Assembly: GCF_003063575.1 (NCBI RefSeq)
Contig: NZ_NESC01000007.1
Location: 124,001 to 188,000, forward strand
Length of the DNA: 64,000 nt
Direction of reading: 5' to 3'
From: Limnohabitans sp. Jir72
Lineage (GTDB): Bacteria; Pseudomonadota; Gammaproteobacteria; Burkholderiales; Burkholderiaceae_C
Part shown: piece by piece, positions 1-9,145 of the stretch
How positions within the stretch are numbered: position 1 is the first letter of the stretch
Layout: the number at the start of each line of letters is the position of its first letter
Translations under genes and position numbers: made by a program
Notes under the pieces: model-generated
What the model was told of the DNA's origin: nothing
Databases searched by the model: none
What the model saw: the letters and a program-made list of their open reading frames with translations, nothing else

Positions 1-559
1 GGTTCGCACCCAAGGCCTTGACCCAGTCCACGTTGATCGGGTTGGGGATCACGCGCAACTTCAGGCCTTCCAAGTCCTCGACCTTGTTGATGGCGCGTTT
101 GCTGTTGGTGATGTTGCGAAAACCCAGCTCGTAGTAGCCCAGGCCGATCAGGCCCTTGTCTTCCAGTTTGGCATGCAGCTTCTTGCCGAAAGGCCCATCC
201 ACCACGGCGTCAGCTTCTTTGCCAGAGCCGAACATGAAGGGGAAATCGAAGATGGCGAATTCTTTGGCCTGCGCAGCAAAGATGCCCGAGTTCATGGCCG
301 CCATTTCGAGCGAGCCGCCTTGGATGGCCGACACGTTGGCCTGGTCGCTGCCCAAGGCACCGCCGGGGAACACATTGACTTTGATCTTGCCGCCAGAGTT
401 CTTCTCGACGATTTCCTTGAACTTTTCCATGCCGAGAACAATCGGGTGACCGGCTGTGTTCTGGTTGGCGAACTTGATGGTTTTGTCTTGAGCCGATGCC
501 ACGCCCACAGCGGCCAAAGCCACGGTTGCGATCAAGGACTTGATGAACACACGTTTCAT
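1..559 (-). CDS. dctP: TRAP transporter substrate-binding protein DctP (C-terminus beyond window)
   Basis: Periplasmic solute receptor of a TRAP transporter, which captures an organic acid and hands it to the DctQM permease. The visible N-terminal 186 residues begin with a Sec signal peptide (MKRVFIKSLIATVALAAVG, cleaved near ASA-QD). The mature start DKTIKFANQN, the segment GGALGSDQANVSAIQGGSLEM and the FPFMF segment are typical of the DctP family. The ATG lies after an AGGAGACAACT-like ribosome site. The stop codon is off the left edge. It is the last visible gene of a leftward group with the permease genes at 644-2484. The substrate cannot be read from sequence. Confidence 0.93.
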   Translation of the reverse strand, partial: MKRVFIKSLIATVALAAVGVASAQDKTIKFANQNTAGHPIVLGMEKFKEIVEKNSGGKIKVNVFPGGALGSDQANVSAIQGGSLEMAAMNSGIFAAQAKEFAIFDFPFMFGSGKEADAVVDGPFGKKLHAKLEDKGLIGLGYYELGFRNITNSKRAINKVEDLEGLKLRVIPNPINVDWVKALGAN

Positions 560-643
560 GAGTTGTCTCCAAAAAATAGTCAAGGACGTACGCTTGCAAA
601 AACTTGTGGCCTGGCGTACCCGGTCAGACCACAAGAAGAAAAA

Positions 644-1921
644 TCAATAGAACCAGCGGGCCGGCACCATCACGATTTGCGGGAACAGGACCATCAGGAA
701 CATCACCGCAAACTGTACCGCCATGAAGGGCATGACGCCACGCGTCACATCGTCCATGCGCATGCGGCCCACACCGGCCACCACGTTGAGCACGGTGCCC
801 ACGGGTGGGGTGACCAAGCCGATCGAATTGTTGATGATGAACATCACACCAAAATAAACCGGGTCAATGCCCGCAGCAGACACCAGCGGCATGAGCACGG
901 GCGTCAGGATCAAGATGGTCGGCGTCATGTCCATGGCGGTGCCCACGATCATGCACAAAATCATGATGGCGAACATCAGCAAGGTGGGGCTGCCCAGCAA
1001 TGGCTCCAGCAAGGCAATGACCTGCTGCGGCAAATTGGCAACCGTGATCAGCCAGGCCGACACCATGGCCGCAGCGACCAGGAACATCACCACGGCCGTG
1101 GTCTTGGCTGCAGCCTGAAAGACCTCCACCAATTGTTTGAAGTTCAGTTCTTTGTAAACCACTGCCGCCACAAACAGCGCGTAAACCGCAGCCACCACAG
1201 CCGCTTCCGTGGGTGTGAAGACCCCCATGCGCAGGCCGACCAAAATGATCACGGGCAGCATCAATGCCCAGGTGGCGCGGCGCAGCGAGGCCATGATTTC
1301 TGACAAAGGCTGGCGTGGGGGAGGTGTCAACTGCTCTTTGCGCGTCAACCAGCCCCAGGTGATCCACAAGCCCGCGCTCAGCACGATGCCCGGGAAGATG
1401 CCGGCCAAAAACAACTTGCTGATCGACACGTTGGCGGCCACGCCAAAGATCACAAAACCAATGGAAGGCGGGATGATCGGCCCGATCACACCGCATGCGG
1501 CGATCAGGCCGCCACTGCGGGCTTTGTCGTGCCCTGCCTTGACCATCATGGGCAAGAGCAGCGCGGTCAATGCCGCCGCGTCAGCCACGGCAGAGCCCGA
1601 CAAGGCAGACAACAAACAGGCGGCCACGATGGTCACATAACCCAAACCGCCACGGATGTGGCCCACCAAGGCCATGGCGAAATCGACAATGCGTCGGGAC
1701 AAACCGCCCGTGTTCATGATCTCACCGGCCAGCATGAAAAACGGCACGGCCAGCAAAGGAAAGCTGTTGGAGCCTTCGATCAGGTTTTGCGCCAGGATCT
1801 GGGCGTCGAACATGTCCATGTGCCACATGAGGGCCACGCCACACAGGAGCAAGGAAAAAGCAATCGGAATGCCCAGCGCCATGGCTGCGAGCAAGGAACC
1901 GAGAAAAACGGTGATGGTCAT
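644..1921 (-). CDS. dctM: TRAP transporter large permease DctM
   Basis: Large membrane subunit of a TRAP transporter, the ion-coupled translocation channel. It has 425 residues, the usual length, and is hydrophobic throughout with about a dozen predicted helices. Family landmarks include the start TITVFLGSLLAAMALGIPIAF, LLAVPFFMLAGEIMNTGG, LSGSAVADAAALTALLLPMM and IIPPSIGFVIFGV. It lies 17 bp downstream of dctQ and upstream of dctP, the complete three-gene set. It is probably co-transcribed with the TetR gene upstream or controlled by it. Confidence 0.95.
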   Translation of the reverse strand: MTITVFLGSLLAAMALGIPIAFSLLLCGVALMWHMDMFDAQILAQNLIEGSNSFPLLAVPFFMLAGEIMNTGGLSRRIVDFAMALVGHIRGGLGYVTIVAACLLSALSGSAVADAAALTALLLPMMVKAGHDKARSGGLIAACGVIGPIIPPSIGFVIFGVAANVSISKLFLAGIFPGIVLSAGLWITWGWLTRKEQLTPPPRQPLSEIMASLRRATWALMLPVIILVGLRMGVFTPTEAAVVAAVYALFVAAVVYKELNFKQLVEVFQAAAKTTAVVMFLVAAAMVSAWLITVANLPQQVIALLEPLLGSPTLLMFAIMILCMIVGTAMDMTPTILILTPVLMPLVSAAGIDPVYFGVMFIINNSIGLVTPPVGTVLNVVAGVGRMRMDDVTRGVMPFMAVQFAVMFLMVLFPQIVMVPARWFY

Positions 1922-1938
1922 GGTGTTTCTCTTTCTTC

Positions 1939-2484
1939 TTATTTCAAAGGCGCAGGCACATCGATCGGCTCTTCTTCCGATTCGCGCACACCCACCAACT
2001 CGTTTTCGGACAAATCACCGGTGAACAAACGCCACAACTTGTGCAACAAGATCACGGCAATCGACACAGCGGCCACCATGCCGCAGCCATAAAAAATCGC
2101 CATCGACGCTTCCATCACCGCACTGGTGGTGTCCCAGTTGATGACCGACTGCTCATACGAACCTTTGAACAACAACCAGCAAACAAACAACATCAAGGCA
2201 TGGCCAATGAACAGGAACACCTTCTTGCCAGCCACGGGCAAGCGAGACACCAGCGTGTCCGAGCCCAGATGTGCGCCATCCTTCATGGCCACGATGGCGC
2301 CCATGAAGGTGAGCCACACAAACAACCAGCGCGACAACTCTTCGGACATGGTGATCCCGGAATTGAAACCGTAGCGCATCACCACGTTGCCAAACACCAA
2401 GACGACCATGATCGCCAGACTGATCGCGGTCAGCTGGTTCAACAACCAGCAGTAACCATCCATGATTTTTTTCACCACATGCAT
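1939..2484 (-). CDS. dctQ: TRAP transporter small permease DctQ
   Basis: Small four-helix membrane subunit of the TRAP transporter that partners DctM. The 181 residues contain four hydrophobic segments and the family pattern with SEELSRWLFVWLTFMGAIVAMKDGAHLG near residues 43-70. It is the first transporter gene after the TetR regulator; the 90-bp gap at 2485-2575 should hold the transporter promoter. The C-terminal acidic tail is cytoplasmic and not conserved. The substrate is unknown. Confidence 0.93.
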   Translation of the reverse strand: MHVVKKIMDGYCWLLNQLTAISLAIMVVLVFGNVVMRYGFNSGITMSEELSRWLFVWLTFMGAIVAMKDGAHLGSDTLVSRLPVAGKKVFLFIGHALMLFVCWLLFKGSYEQSVINWDTTSAVMEASMAIFYGCGMVAAVSIAVILLHKLWRLFTGDLSENELVGVRESEEEPIDVPAPLK

Positions 2485-2575
2485 CTCCAGAAAGGGCTAC
2501 CGTTAATGTACGAACTGGTTAGTTTTATCAACTCAGTAGTTTCCCTGATCATGGAATTCACCCAAAACCTAGCTG

Positions 2576-3268
2576 TTATGCCGGAATTTGATGGCTGACA
2601 AAGCGCAAGATCAGCGCCACCACATGCTCGCGCTTGAGGGTGTCGGCCTTCTCTTGGCTGGCCCGCTCCTTGAAAATCACACCAAAGGTGTGGCGGTTCG
2701 ACACGTTGAAGAAGGTGAACGCCGAGATCGCCGAATGGATGTCCACAGGATCGAGCCCCGCCCTGAAAACGCCCTGCGTCACGCCCCGGTCGTACACCGC
2801 CTGCACGGACTGGATGGCATTGCTGTTCATCGCCTGAATGCTTTGGCTCTGGCGCAAATAGTCGCCGCGCTGGATGTTCTCGTTCATCACCAGGCGGATG
2901 AAGTCTTCGTTGTCCCGGTGGTGGTCGTAGGTGAACTCCACCAGCTTTTGCAGGGCTTCCATGGGCGGCAGATCGCCCAGATGCAAATCCGACTCGATGG
3001 CGCGCATGCGGCGGTAGGCTTCTTCGAGCACCGCCAGATACAGGCCATCCTTGCTGCCGAAGTAGTAATAGATCATGCGCTTGCTGGTGCGCGTGGCTGC
3101 GGCGATCTCGTCGATGCGCGCGCCCGTCAAACCCTTGTCCGCAAACTCGTGCGTGGCCACCGCCAAGATCTCGGCCATGGTGCGGGCTGGGTCGTTGGTG
3201 CGTCCTGACTCACGCGCGGTGGGCACCTCGGTTGGCTTGAGCTTGGCAGAATGTACCGGTTGGTTCAT
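2576..3268 (-). CDS. TetR/AcrR-family transcriptional regulator
   Basis: DNA-binding repressor of 230 residues. The N-terminal TetR helix-turn-helix is at about residues 27-75 (ILAVATHEFADKGLTGARIDEIAAATRTSKRMIYYYFGSKDGLY). The C-terminal half is a helical ligand and dimerisation domain of the TetR_C type seen in catabolic regulators. It reads in the same direction as, and directly upstream of, the TRAP genes, so it most likely controls them. It is divergent from the dehydrogenase gene at 3369; that 100-bp gap probably holds both promoters. The ligand is not known. Confidence 0.9.
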   Translation of the reverse strand: MNQPVHSAKLKPTEVPTARESGRTNDPARTMAEILAVATHEFADKGLTGARIDEIAAATRTSKRMIYYYFGSKDGLYLAVLEEAYRRMRAIESDLHLGDLPPMEALQKLVEFTYDHHRDNEDFIRLVMNENIQRGDYLRQSQSIQAMNSNAIQSVQAVYDRGVTQGVFRAGLDPVDIHSAISAFTFFNVSNRHTFGVIFKERASQEKADTLKREHVVALILRFVSHQIPA

Positions 3269-3368
3269 TCCTGAAGTATAGGCGGGCCACTGTCACCCAC
3301 TCATCAGGACAAGCCCTCATGCAGGCGCAGAGATGGTTATATTGGGCCTTCAGTCATTCGGAGTACCC

Positions 3369-4250
3369 ATGAAAACAATCGGCATGATCGGCATCGGCAT
3401 GATGGGCCACGGCATCGCGAGCAATTTGCTCAAACACGGGCAAAGCCTGACGGTGCTGGAACACCCGGGCAACCAGCCACTGGACGCCCTGCTGGCCACA
3501 GGCGCACGCACCTGCACCACGCCCCAGGCGCTGGCGGCGCAATCCGATGTCATCATTTTGTGCGTGACCGGCACGCCCCAGGTCGAAGCCGTTTTGCTGG
3601 GCGAAGACGGCGTTTTGAAGGGCATGCGCCCGGGCACCATCGTCATCGACTGCTCGACCGCCGTGCCCGCGTCCACCGAAAAAGTCGCGGCCATGGTGAT
3701 CGCGCAGGGCGGGCAGTTTCTGGACTCGCCCATGACCCGCACCCCCAAGGAAGCCGCCGAAGGTCGCCTCAACTTGTTGGTCGGCGGCGATGCTGCCTTG
3801 TTCGAAACCTGCAAACCCATCTTGTCGTGCTTTGCTGAAAACATCGTGCACACCGGCCCAATCGGCTCGGGTCACCGCATGAAGCTCTTGCACAACTATG
3901 TGTCTTTGGGCACCGTGACCTTGCTGGCCGAAGCCGCAGCGTGCGCGCAGCTGTCGGGCGTCAATGCCCAAACCTTTGTGGACGTGCTGGCCATGGGCGG
4001 CGGCTGGGGCGCTGCGCTCGAACGGCTCAAGCCCACGCTGACCACGGGCGACACTTCAGGTCTGCGCTTTTCCATGAGCAACGCGCTCAAGGACCTGAGC
4101 TATTACAACCAGATGGCCAGTGACACGCAGGCCGACCACACGGTGGCGCAAGCGGTCAAAAACACCTTGGAAGCCGCCTGCAAAGAAGGCGATCCCAACG
4201 CGTTGGTGCCCGAGTTGATCGGGCTGCTGGTCAACCGTCACCCAGGCTGA
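3369..4250 (+). CDS. NAD(P)-dependent oxidoreductase, 3-hydroxyisobutyrate dehydrogenase family
   Basis: Beta-hydroxyacid dehydrogenase of 293 residues. The start MKTIGMIGIGMMGHGIASNLLKHG is the Rossmann glycine pattern. The substrate segment is at about residues 119-131 (FLDSPMTRTPKEAAEG). The catalytic lysine lies in SGHRMKLLHNY near residue 170. A longer reading from 3333 exists, but the start at 3369 puts the nucleotide-binding strand at the N-terminus as in the family and is preferred. It is divergent from the TetR gene. It would oxidise a 3-hydroxyacid; the specific acid is unknown. Confidence 0.9.
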   Translation: MKTIGMIGIGMMGHGIASNLLKHGQSLTVLEHPGNQPLDALLATGARTCTTPQALAAQSDVIILCVTGTPQVEAVLLGEDGVLKGMRPGTIVIDCSTAVPASTEKVAAMVIAQGGQFLDSPMTRTPKEAAEGRLNLLVGGDAALFETCKPILSCFAENIVHTGPIGSGHRMKLLHNYVSLGTVTLLAEAAACAQLSGVNAQTFVDVLAMGGGWGAALERLKPTLTTGDTSGLRFSMSNALKDLSYYNQMASDTQADHTVAQAVKNTLEAACKEGDPNALVPELIGLLVNRHPG

Positions 4251-4313
4251 TCACGCCGCATTCCACCGGCACATCCGAAAGCAGCGCGCAGTTCGCAGCC
4301 GCTTCTTTGAAGT

Positions 4314-5063
4314 TCAAACGGTGGTTGCAGCCGTCGTGTGCGCACCACCCAAAAACAGGCGCTCCATCTGCGGATCGGCCAGAATTTCCGCAGCCGATTT
4401 GTAGAGCACCAGACGGCCCGACTCCAGTGCGATGGCGTTGTCCGAGTACTTGAGCGCGCTCTTGACGTTTTGCTCCACCATCAGGACTGTGGTGCCTTGG
4501 TCAGCCAGCTTGCGCAGCAGCTTGAACACGTCTTGCACCACCATGGGCGACAGGCCAATCGAGGGCTCGTCGATCAGCAAGACCTTCGGGCGCAGCAACA
4601 AAGCACGGCCGATCTCCAGCTGTTTTTGCTCACCACCCGACAGGGCCGAGGCGCGTGAGTTCATGCGCTCTTTCACGCGGGGAAAAAACGCCAGCACTTC
4701 CGGGATGCGTTCGTGCGTGGTCTTCATGCCCAGCGTGATGCCACCCAGCTCCAGGTTTTCATAGACGCTGAGCTGACCGAACAGGTTGCGGCCCTGGGGC
4801 ACAAAGGCGATGCCATCGGCCAGCAAGGCTTTTTGCGTGGCACCAGTGATGTCCTTGCCGTTCAATTTGATCTGGCCCTGGCGAGGTTTGAGCAAACCAA
4901 AAAGGGTTTTCAGCACGGTGGACTTGCCTGCGCCGTTGGGGCCGATCAAGAGCGTGATCGAACCCTTGGGCACTTTGAAGGACAAGTTGTTCAGGATCAT
5001 GAAATCCTTGTAGCCTGCGACCACGTTGTCGAATTCGATGCAGGTATCGGTGGTTGCGCTCAT
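4314..5063 (-). CDS. livF: Branched-chain amino acid-type ABC transporter ATPase LivF (set 1)
   Basis: Cytoplasmic ATPase of a LivKHMGF-type importer, 249 residues. Walker A is GPNGAGKST near residues 42-50, the signature ALSGGEQKQLEIGRALL near 138, and Walker B LLIDEPSIGLSP near 160. These importers carry branched amino acids but in aromatic degraders often carry aromatic acids. It is the last gene of livH-livM-livG-livF, one base after livG. The neighbouring catabolic genes argue for a ring-type carboxylate, as inference. Confidence 0.94.
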   Translation of the reverse strand: MSATTDTCIEFDNVVAGYKDFMILNNLSFKVPKGSITLLIGPNGAGKSTVLKTLFGLLKPRQGQIKLNGKDITGATQKALLADGIAFVPQGRNLFGQLSVYENLELGGITLGMKTTHERIPEVLAFFPRVKERMNSRASALSGGEQKQLEIGRALLLRPKVLLIDEPSIGLSPMVVQDVFKLLRKLADQGTTVLMVEQNVKSALKYSDNAIALESGRLVLYKSAAEILADPQMERLFLGGAHTTAATTV

Positions 5064-5064
5064 C

Positions 5065-5826
5065 TCAGTTCCCCAAATAGGCGTCCAGCACCTGTTTGTT
5101 GGCGCGGATCTCGTCAGGCGTGCCGATGGCCAGCACCTGGCCCTCGACCATCACCATGATGCGGTGGCACAGGTCCATCACAAAGTCCATGTTGTGTTCG
5201 ATCACCACAAAGCTGCTGGACTTCCCGTCGGCTCGTCGGGTTTGGTTCAGTTCTTTGAGCAAAGTGCTGATGCCGCCCACCAAAGACGGGTTCACACCGG
5301 CGCAAGGCTCGTCGAGCAAGACCAGATCGGGCTCGCTCATGAAGGCCATGGCGATGTCCACCAGCTTTTGCTGGCCGTAGCTCAGTTCACCGGCTTTCTT
5401 GTCGGCCACGTGGCGGATGCGGAATTGGTCGATCAGCGCGTCGGCCTTGTCACCCAGACCGGAGTCGGAGGGCGCGAACATGCGGCTGAACATTGACCCA
5501 GAGTGCTCTTGAGCGGCCACGATCAGGTTGTCGCGCACGGTCATCTTGCCAAACACCTGCAGGGTCTGGAAGGTGCGTCCCACGCCACGGCGATTGAGTG
5601 CCAGAGGACCGAGCGTGGTCACGTCGTGGCCATTGAGTTCAATCTTGCCTTCATCGGGGGTGATCTGGCCCAGCATGCTGTTGAACAAGGTGGTTTTGCC
5701 CGAGCCGTTGGGGCCGATCACGCCAAAAATTTCGCCGGGGCGCACTTCGAAGGACACACCGCCCACGGCTTGAATCGCGCCGTAGGCCTTCTTCATGTTG
5801 GTGACTTTGAGGACGGGCTGGATCAT
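5065..5826 (-). CDS. livG: Branched-chain amino acid-type ABC transporter ATPase LivG (set 1)
   Basis: Second ATPase of the Liv-type importer, 253 residues. Walker A GPNGSGKTT, signature ELSYGQQKLVDIAMAF and Walker B LVLLDEPCAGVNP are present, as is the LivG-specific RTFQ segment. The start MIQPVLKVTNMKKAYG at 5826 overlaps the livM stop by 4 bp (ATGA), which decides it over a longer in-frame extension upstream. It is translationally coupled with livM and pairs with LivF. Confidence 0.94.
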   Translation of the reverse strand: MIQPVLKVTNMKKAYGAIQAVGGVSFEVRPGEIFGVIGPNGSGKTTLFNSMLGQITPDEGKIELNGHDVTTLGPLALNRRGVGRTFQTLQVFGKMTVRDNLIVAAQEHSGSMFSRMFAPSDSGLGDKADALIDQFRIRHVADKKAGELSYGQQKLVDIAMAFMSEPDLVLLDEPCAGVNPSLVGGISTLLKELNQTRRADGKSSSFVVIEHNMDFVMDLCHRIMVMVEGQVLAIGTPDEIRANKQVLDAYLGN

Positions 5827-6803
5827 GCTTTCACTCCTTGGCCAGCAGCAGCGCGCGCAGCCGAAGCCTCTCGCGATTGGCGGCGCGCCTTGAGGCGGTC
5901 GGGGATGCTGAGCAAGCCATCGGGCAGCCAGATCATGAGCACCACCACCGCCGCGCCGAACACGAACAAATACCAAGCCTGCGCAAAACGCAGCCACTCG
6001 GGCAAGACCACGCCCACCGCAGAGCCCAGCACCGGGCCGAGGAAATAACCCGGGCCACCGACCACCACCATGAGGTACATCATGATGGACGCGCCCACGG
6101 TGAACAAAGCCGGGTCAATGAACTGCACTTGCGAGGCATACAGGCCACCGGCCACACCGGCGTACACCGCGCCAATCGCGAAGCTCAGCAGGGTGTAGCT
6201 GCGGGTGTCGATGCCCAGGCTCTCGGCGCGGATGGCGTTGTCGCGCAGCGCCGTGAAGGCCTTGCCCCAGGGCGAACGCAGCAGGCCCCACAAGAGCAGC
6301 GCCAGCACGATGGTGAAACCCAACACCAGGTGGTAATAAGCCAAGTTGCCATCAAAGCTGATGCCACCCAAACTGGGGCGTGCGATGTTGTTGATGCCGA
6401 AAGTGCCGCCGGTGAGCCACTCTTCGTTGCGCATCACCAGCCACAAGGCGGTGTTGAAACCCAGCGTGGCAAAGGCCAGATAAATGGTCTGCACACGCAG
6501 CGCCGGAAAGCCCAAGGCCAAGCCCGTGAAAAAGCAGATGAATGCCGCCACCGGCAAACCCAGCCAGAAACTGAACCCCGCTTTGAGCAGGATGGCCACG
6601 GTGTAGGCCCCGATGCCAAAGAAGGCGGCATGGCCCAGCGACTTCTGACCGGCATAACCCACGGTGAGGTTCAGACCCATGGTGGCGATGATGAACACCA
6701 GCCAAGTGGTGAACATGTGGATGCCGTAGTTTTTGAGGAAGCTGGGCACGATGACCAGAGCGGCCAGAACGACCAGCGCCAACAGCAGCTTGAGTTTTTT
6801 CAT
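5823..6803 (-). CDS. livM: ABC transporter permease LivM (set 1)
   Basis: Inner-membrane permease of the Liv-type importer, 326 residues with about nine hydrophobic helices. Family landmarks are TVGYAGQKSLGHAAFFGIGAY near residue 47 and the EAA-like loop SPWGKAFTALRDNAIRAESLGID near 190. It starts in a 4-bp overlap with livH and ends in a 4-bp overlap with livG, so the four genes form one transcript. LivM pairs with LivH to form the channel. Confidence 0.95.
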   Translation of the reverse strand: MKKLKLLLALVVLAALVIVPSFLKNYGIHMFTTWLVFIIATMGLNLTVGYAGQKSLGHAAFFGIGAYTVAILLKAGFSFWLGLPVAAFICFFTGLALGFPALRVQTIYLAFATLGFNTALWLVMRNEEWLTGGTFGINNIARPSLGGISFDGNLAYYHLVLGFTIVLALLLWGLLRSPWGKAFTALRDNAIRAESLGIDTRSYTLLSFAIGAVYAGVAGGLYASQVQFIDPALFTVGASIMMYLMVVVGGPGYFLGPVLGSAVGVVLPEWLRFAQAWYLFVFGAAVVVLMIWLPDGLLSIPDRLKARRQSREASAARAAAGQGVKA

Positions 6804-7675
6804 ACTTTGCGCTCCTCTTTCTTGCCGAGCAGCCCTTGGGGCTTGAACAGGATCACGACCATGAAGATGACCAACGCGACCGCATCTTTGTAGGCTGGCG
6901 AGATGTAGGCCGCAGCCAGGTTTTCACACACCCCCACCAGCAAGCCGCCCACCAGCGCACCGCGCGAGTTGTTGAAGCCGCCGATGATGGCGGCAAAAAA
7001 GGCCTTGTTGCCCAGGCCCTCGCCCATGTCGAACTTGGCAAGGTACGTGGGCGTCACCAGCAAGGCCGCCGCAGCCGCCAGGATCGCGTTGATCGCGAAG
7101 GTGTAGAAAATCATGCGCGGGACATTGATGCCCAACACCGAAGCACTTTCGGTGTTTTGCGCCACCGCCTGCATGGCGCGGCCGGTGACGGTTTTGTTCA
7201 GGAAGGCCTGCGTCACCAGCACCAGCACCATGGCCAGCACAAAGTTGCCGACATCGCTGGCCGAGAAGGTCACGCCCATCACGTCAAAGATCACGTCGGG
7301 GAAAACTTGGGGGAACGGTTGAGGCTCGGCGCTGTAACCCGCACGCACGCCGTTGCGCATGGCGATCGACAGACCGATGGTGGCCACGACGATGGGCATC
7401 ATGCCGTACTTGAACAGGGGGTCCACCAGACCACGCTTGAACAGCCAACCCAAAATCACGACCGACAGCACAATCGTCAAAGCGAAAGCGAAATACAGCG
7501 ACAGGCCCGAGCCCATCAGCATCACCATCATGAAGGCGGGCAGCATCACGAATTCGCCTTGCGCGAAGTTGATGGTGCCAGACGCCTGCCACAGCAAGGT
7601 GAAACCCAAAGCCGCCAGCGCGTAAATGCTGCCCGTGGCCAGGCCACTGAAGAAGAGTTGTAAAAAGTCGGTCAT
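6800..7675 (-). CDS. livH: ABC transporter permease LivH (set 1)
   Basis: Inner-membrane permease of the Liv-type importer, 291 residues, about eight helices. The N-terminal FFSGLATGSIYALAALGFTL and LWQASGTINFAQGEF are hallmark LivH sequences. The coupling loop is TVTGRAMQAVAQNTESASVLGIN near residue 163. It is the first permease gene after livK; the 167-bp gap holds a terminator-like hairpin and a dispersed repeat. Confidence 0.95.
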   Translation of the reverse strand: MTDFLQLFFSGLATGSIYALAALGFTLLWQASGTINFAQGEFVMLPAFMMVMLMGSGLSLYFAFALTIVLSVVILGWLFKRGLVDPLFKYGMMPIVVATIGLSIAMRNGVRAGYSAEPQPFPQVFPDVIFDVMGVTFSASDVGNFVLAMVLVLVTQAFLNKTVTGRAMQAVAQNTESASVLGINVPRMIFYTFAINAILAAAAALLVTPTYLAKFDMGEGLGNKAFFAAIIGGFNNSRGALVGGLLVGVCENLAAAYISPAYKDAVALVIFMVVILFKPQGLLGKKEERKV

Positions 7676-7733
7676 GGATGAACTCCGAAAGGGGATCGTG
7701 ACCCGCAGCAGGCAAGGTCAGCGTGTCGTCACA

Positions 7734-7763
7734 AGCAAAACGAGGCGGCCTTAGACCGCCTCG
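7734..7763 (-). terminator. Intrinsic terminator-like hairpin after livK
   Basis: On the minus strand an 8-bp perfect stem (CGAGGCGG / CCGCCTCG, 7741-7763) with a 7-nt loop is followed by TTTTG. It lies between livK and livH, so it would lower permease expression relative to the abundant binding protein. The T-run is short, so it is probably a partial terminator. Confidence 0.55.
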
Positions 7764-7770
7764 CCCACGG

Positions 7771-7834
7771 CGTCATTGCGAGACAAGCGCGGCAATCCAT
7801 GGACTGCCGCGTCACTTCGTTCCTCGCAGTGACG
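7771..7834. repeat. Dispersed palindromic repeat (CGTCATTGCGAG type)
   Basis: Inverted ends CGTCATTGCGAGA (7771-7783) and CCTCGCAGTGACG (7822-7834) flank a middle with GCGGCAATCCA and its near complement GGACTGCCGCG. This resembles a widespread class of proteobacterial intergenic repeats starting CGTCATTGCGAG. Only one copy is seen in this window. Confidence 0.6.
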
Positions 7835-7842
7835 CGGTGGCT

Positions 7843-8973
7843 TTACTTCTTGGCGTTGAGCGCAGGCAAGGTGGCGTTGATCACGGGGTGACCGTTCTTC
7901 ACCTCGATCAGGAAGCTTTCGCGGTCCAGATCGCCTTTGTCGTCAAAGCACACGTCCATCAAAATACCGGGCGTTTGCTTGGTGCTGAAGCAACCATTGC
8001 GGATGGCTGCAGCCACAGCCTTGCGGTCGAGCTTGCCCACTTTTTCAATCGCGGCTTTGAGCACGTACATGCCGGTGTAGCCCTTGATGCCGTTGTGGTC
8101 CGACTCCGATTTGTATTCGGCTTTGTACTTGGCACCGAAAGCCTTGAACTGAGGGGCGTCAACGGTCAGGCCCACGTGGGCCAAAGCGCCGTTGGCGGCT
8201 TCACCGGCCAGCTCAATCACTTTTTGACCGGTCAGGGTGGTTTCACCGATCAGCATTTTCTTGACGCCTTGCTTGCGGAATTCGCGCAGCGCACGGGCTG
8301 ACTCTTCTTCGTTGGTGTACACAAAGATCGCGTCGGCATCGGTCTGCTTGGCTTTCAAAACTGCCGCAGAGAAATCGACCTGACCGGCGTCGGTCGAAAT
8401 GTCGGCCACGATCTTGGTCGAGGTGCCTTCCAGCAGTTTGGTCAGGGTGTCACGACCGCCTTTGCCGAAGTCGTTGTTCACATAGACGATGGCCAAAGTC
8501 TTGGCTTTGGAGGTGATGAACTTGGCCAGCTTGGGGAAAGACACGCTTTGACCGAAGGCGGTGCGGAACACATAAGGGTTGCCTTGCGCCGTGATCGCAG
8601 CGGCTTCACCACCGGTGAAGTTGGGCGTTTCGCCCCGCTTGGATTCGGCCATGGAGACCATGATGGAGCCGGAGTACACGGGGCCAAAGATGGCGAAGGT
8701 GTCGTTGTCCACGGCCTTTTGCGTCAAGCCCTTGGCCACGCCAGGGTTGGTCTGGGTGTCTTCGGTGGTGTAGCTGATTTTCTTGCCCAAGATGCCGCCC
8801 GAGGCGTTGATTTCCTTGATGGCCAGTTCCACGCCGTTCTTGAACACGGTGCCAGCGGTGGTGCCGGGGCCGGACAATTCAACGATGTTGGCGATCTTGA
8901 TGTCTTGGGCTTGGGCCAGGCCAGACACGGCCAATGCAGCGCAGACGGCCAGGGTTTTCAGGGTAGCTTTCAC
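7843..8973 (-). CDS. livK: Branched-chain amino acid-type ABC transporter substrate-binding protein LivK (set 1)
   Basis: Periplasmic receptor of the first Liv-type importer, 376 residues. I choose the GTG start at 8973 because GAGGAG lies about 8 nt upstream and a clear signal peptide follows (KATLKTLAVCAALAVSGLAQAQ). The mature protein starts DIKIANIVELSGPGTTAGTVFKNG, the Peripla_BP_6 pattern, with FGPVYSGSIMVSMAESKR near residue 97. An operator-like repeat lies just upstream at 9107-9143. The ligand is unknown; context suggests a cyclic carboxylate. Confidence 0.92.
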   Translation of the reverse strand: MKATLKTLAVCAALAVSGLAQAQDIKIANIVELSGPGTTAGTVFKNGVELAIKEINASGGILGKKISYTTEDTQTNPGVAKGLTQKAVDNDTFAIFGPVYSGSIMVSMAESKRGETPNFTGGEAAAITAQGNPYVFRTAFGQSVSFPKLAKFITSKAKTLAIVYVNNDFGKGGRDTLTKLLEGTSTKIVADISTDAGQVDFSAAVLKAKQTDADAIFVYTNEEESARALREFRKQGVKKMLIGETTLTGQKVIELAGEAANGALAHVGLTVDAPQFKAFGAKYKAEYKSESDHNGIKGYTGMYVLKAAIEKVGKLDRKAVAAAIRNGCFSTKQTPGILMDVCFDDKGDLDRESFLIEVKNGHPVINATLPALNAKK

Positions 8974-9106
8974 AGAGGTCTCCTCTTGGGCGGAATCAGG
9001 CCAGCATGCACGGCCAGTGGGTTGAAAAAACGTTTTCCATGCAGGGCAAGGTGATGGGAATGTAGTGGGCAATGCCTTAAGCATTTCAAGGTCTCCTGCA
9101 TTCAAA

Positions 9107-9143
9107 GTTCGATGATCGCTCAAAAACGTTCGATGATCGAACG
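9107..9143. promoter_or_regulatory. IclR-type operator upstream of livK
   Basis: GTTCGATGATCGC at 9107-9119 is repeated at 9128 inside the perfect palindrome CGTTCGATGATCGAACG (9127-9143). The copies are 21 bp apart, two helical turns. The form closely resembles the known PcaU/PcaR/PobR (IclR family) sites of the GTTCGATAATCGCAC type. An IclR gene lies at 12856. The site sits between the flavin dehydrogenase stop and livK, suggesting separate control of the transporter. Confidence 0.7.
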
Positions 9144-9145
9144 TA

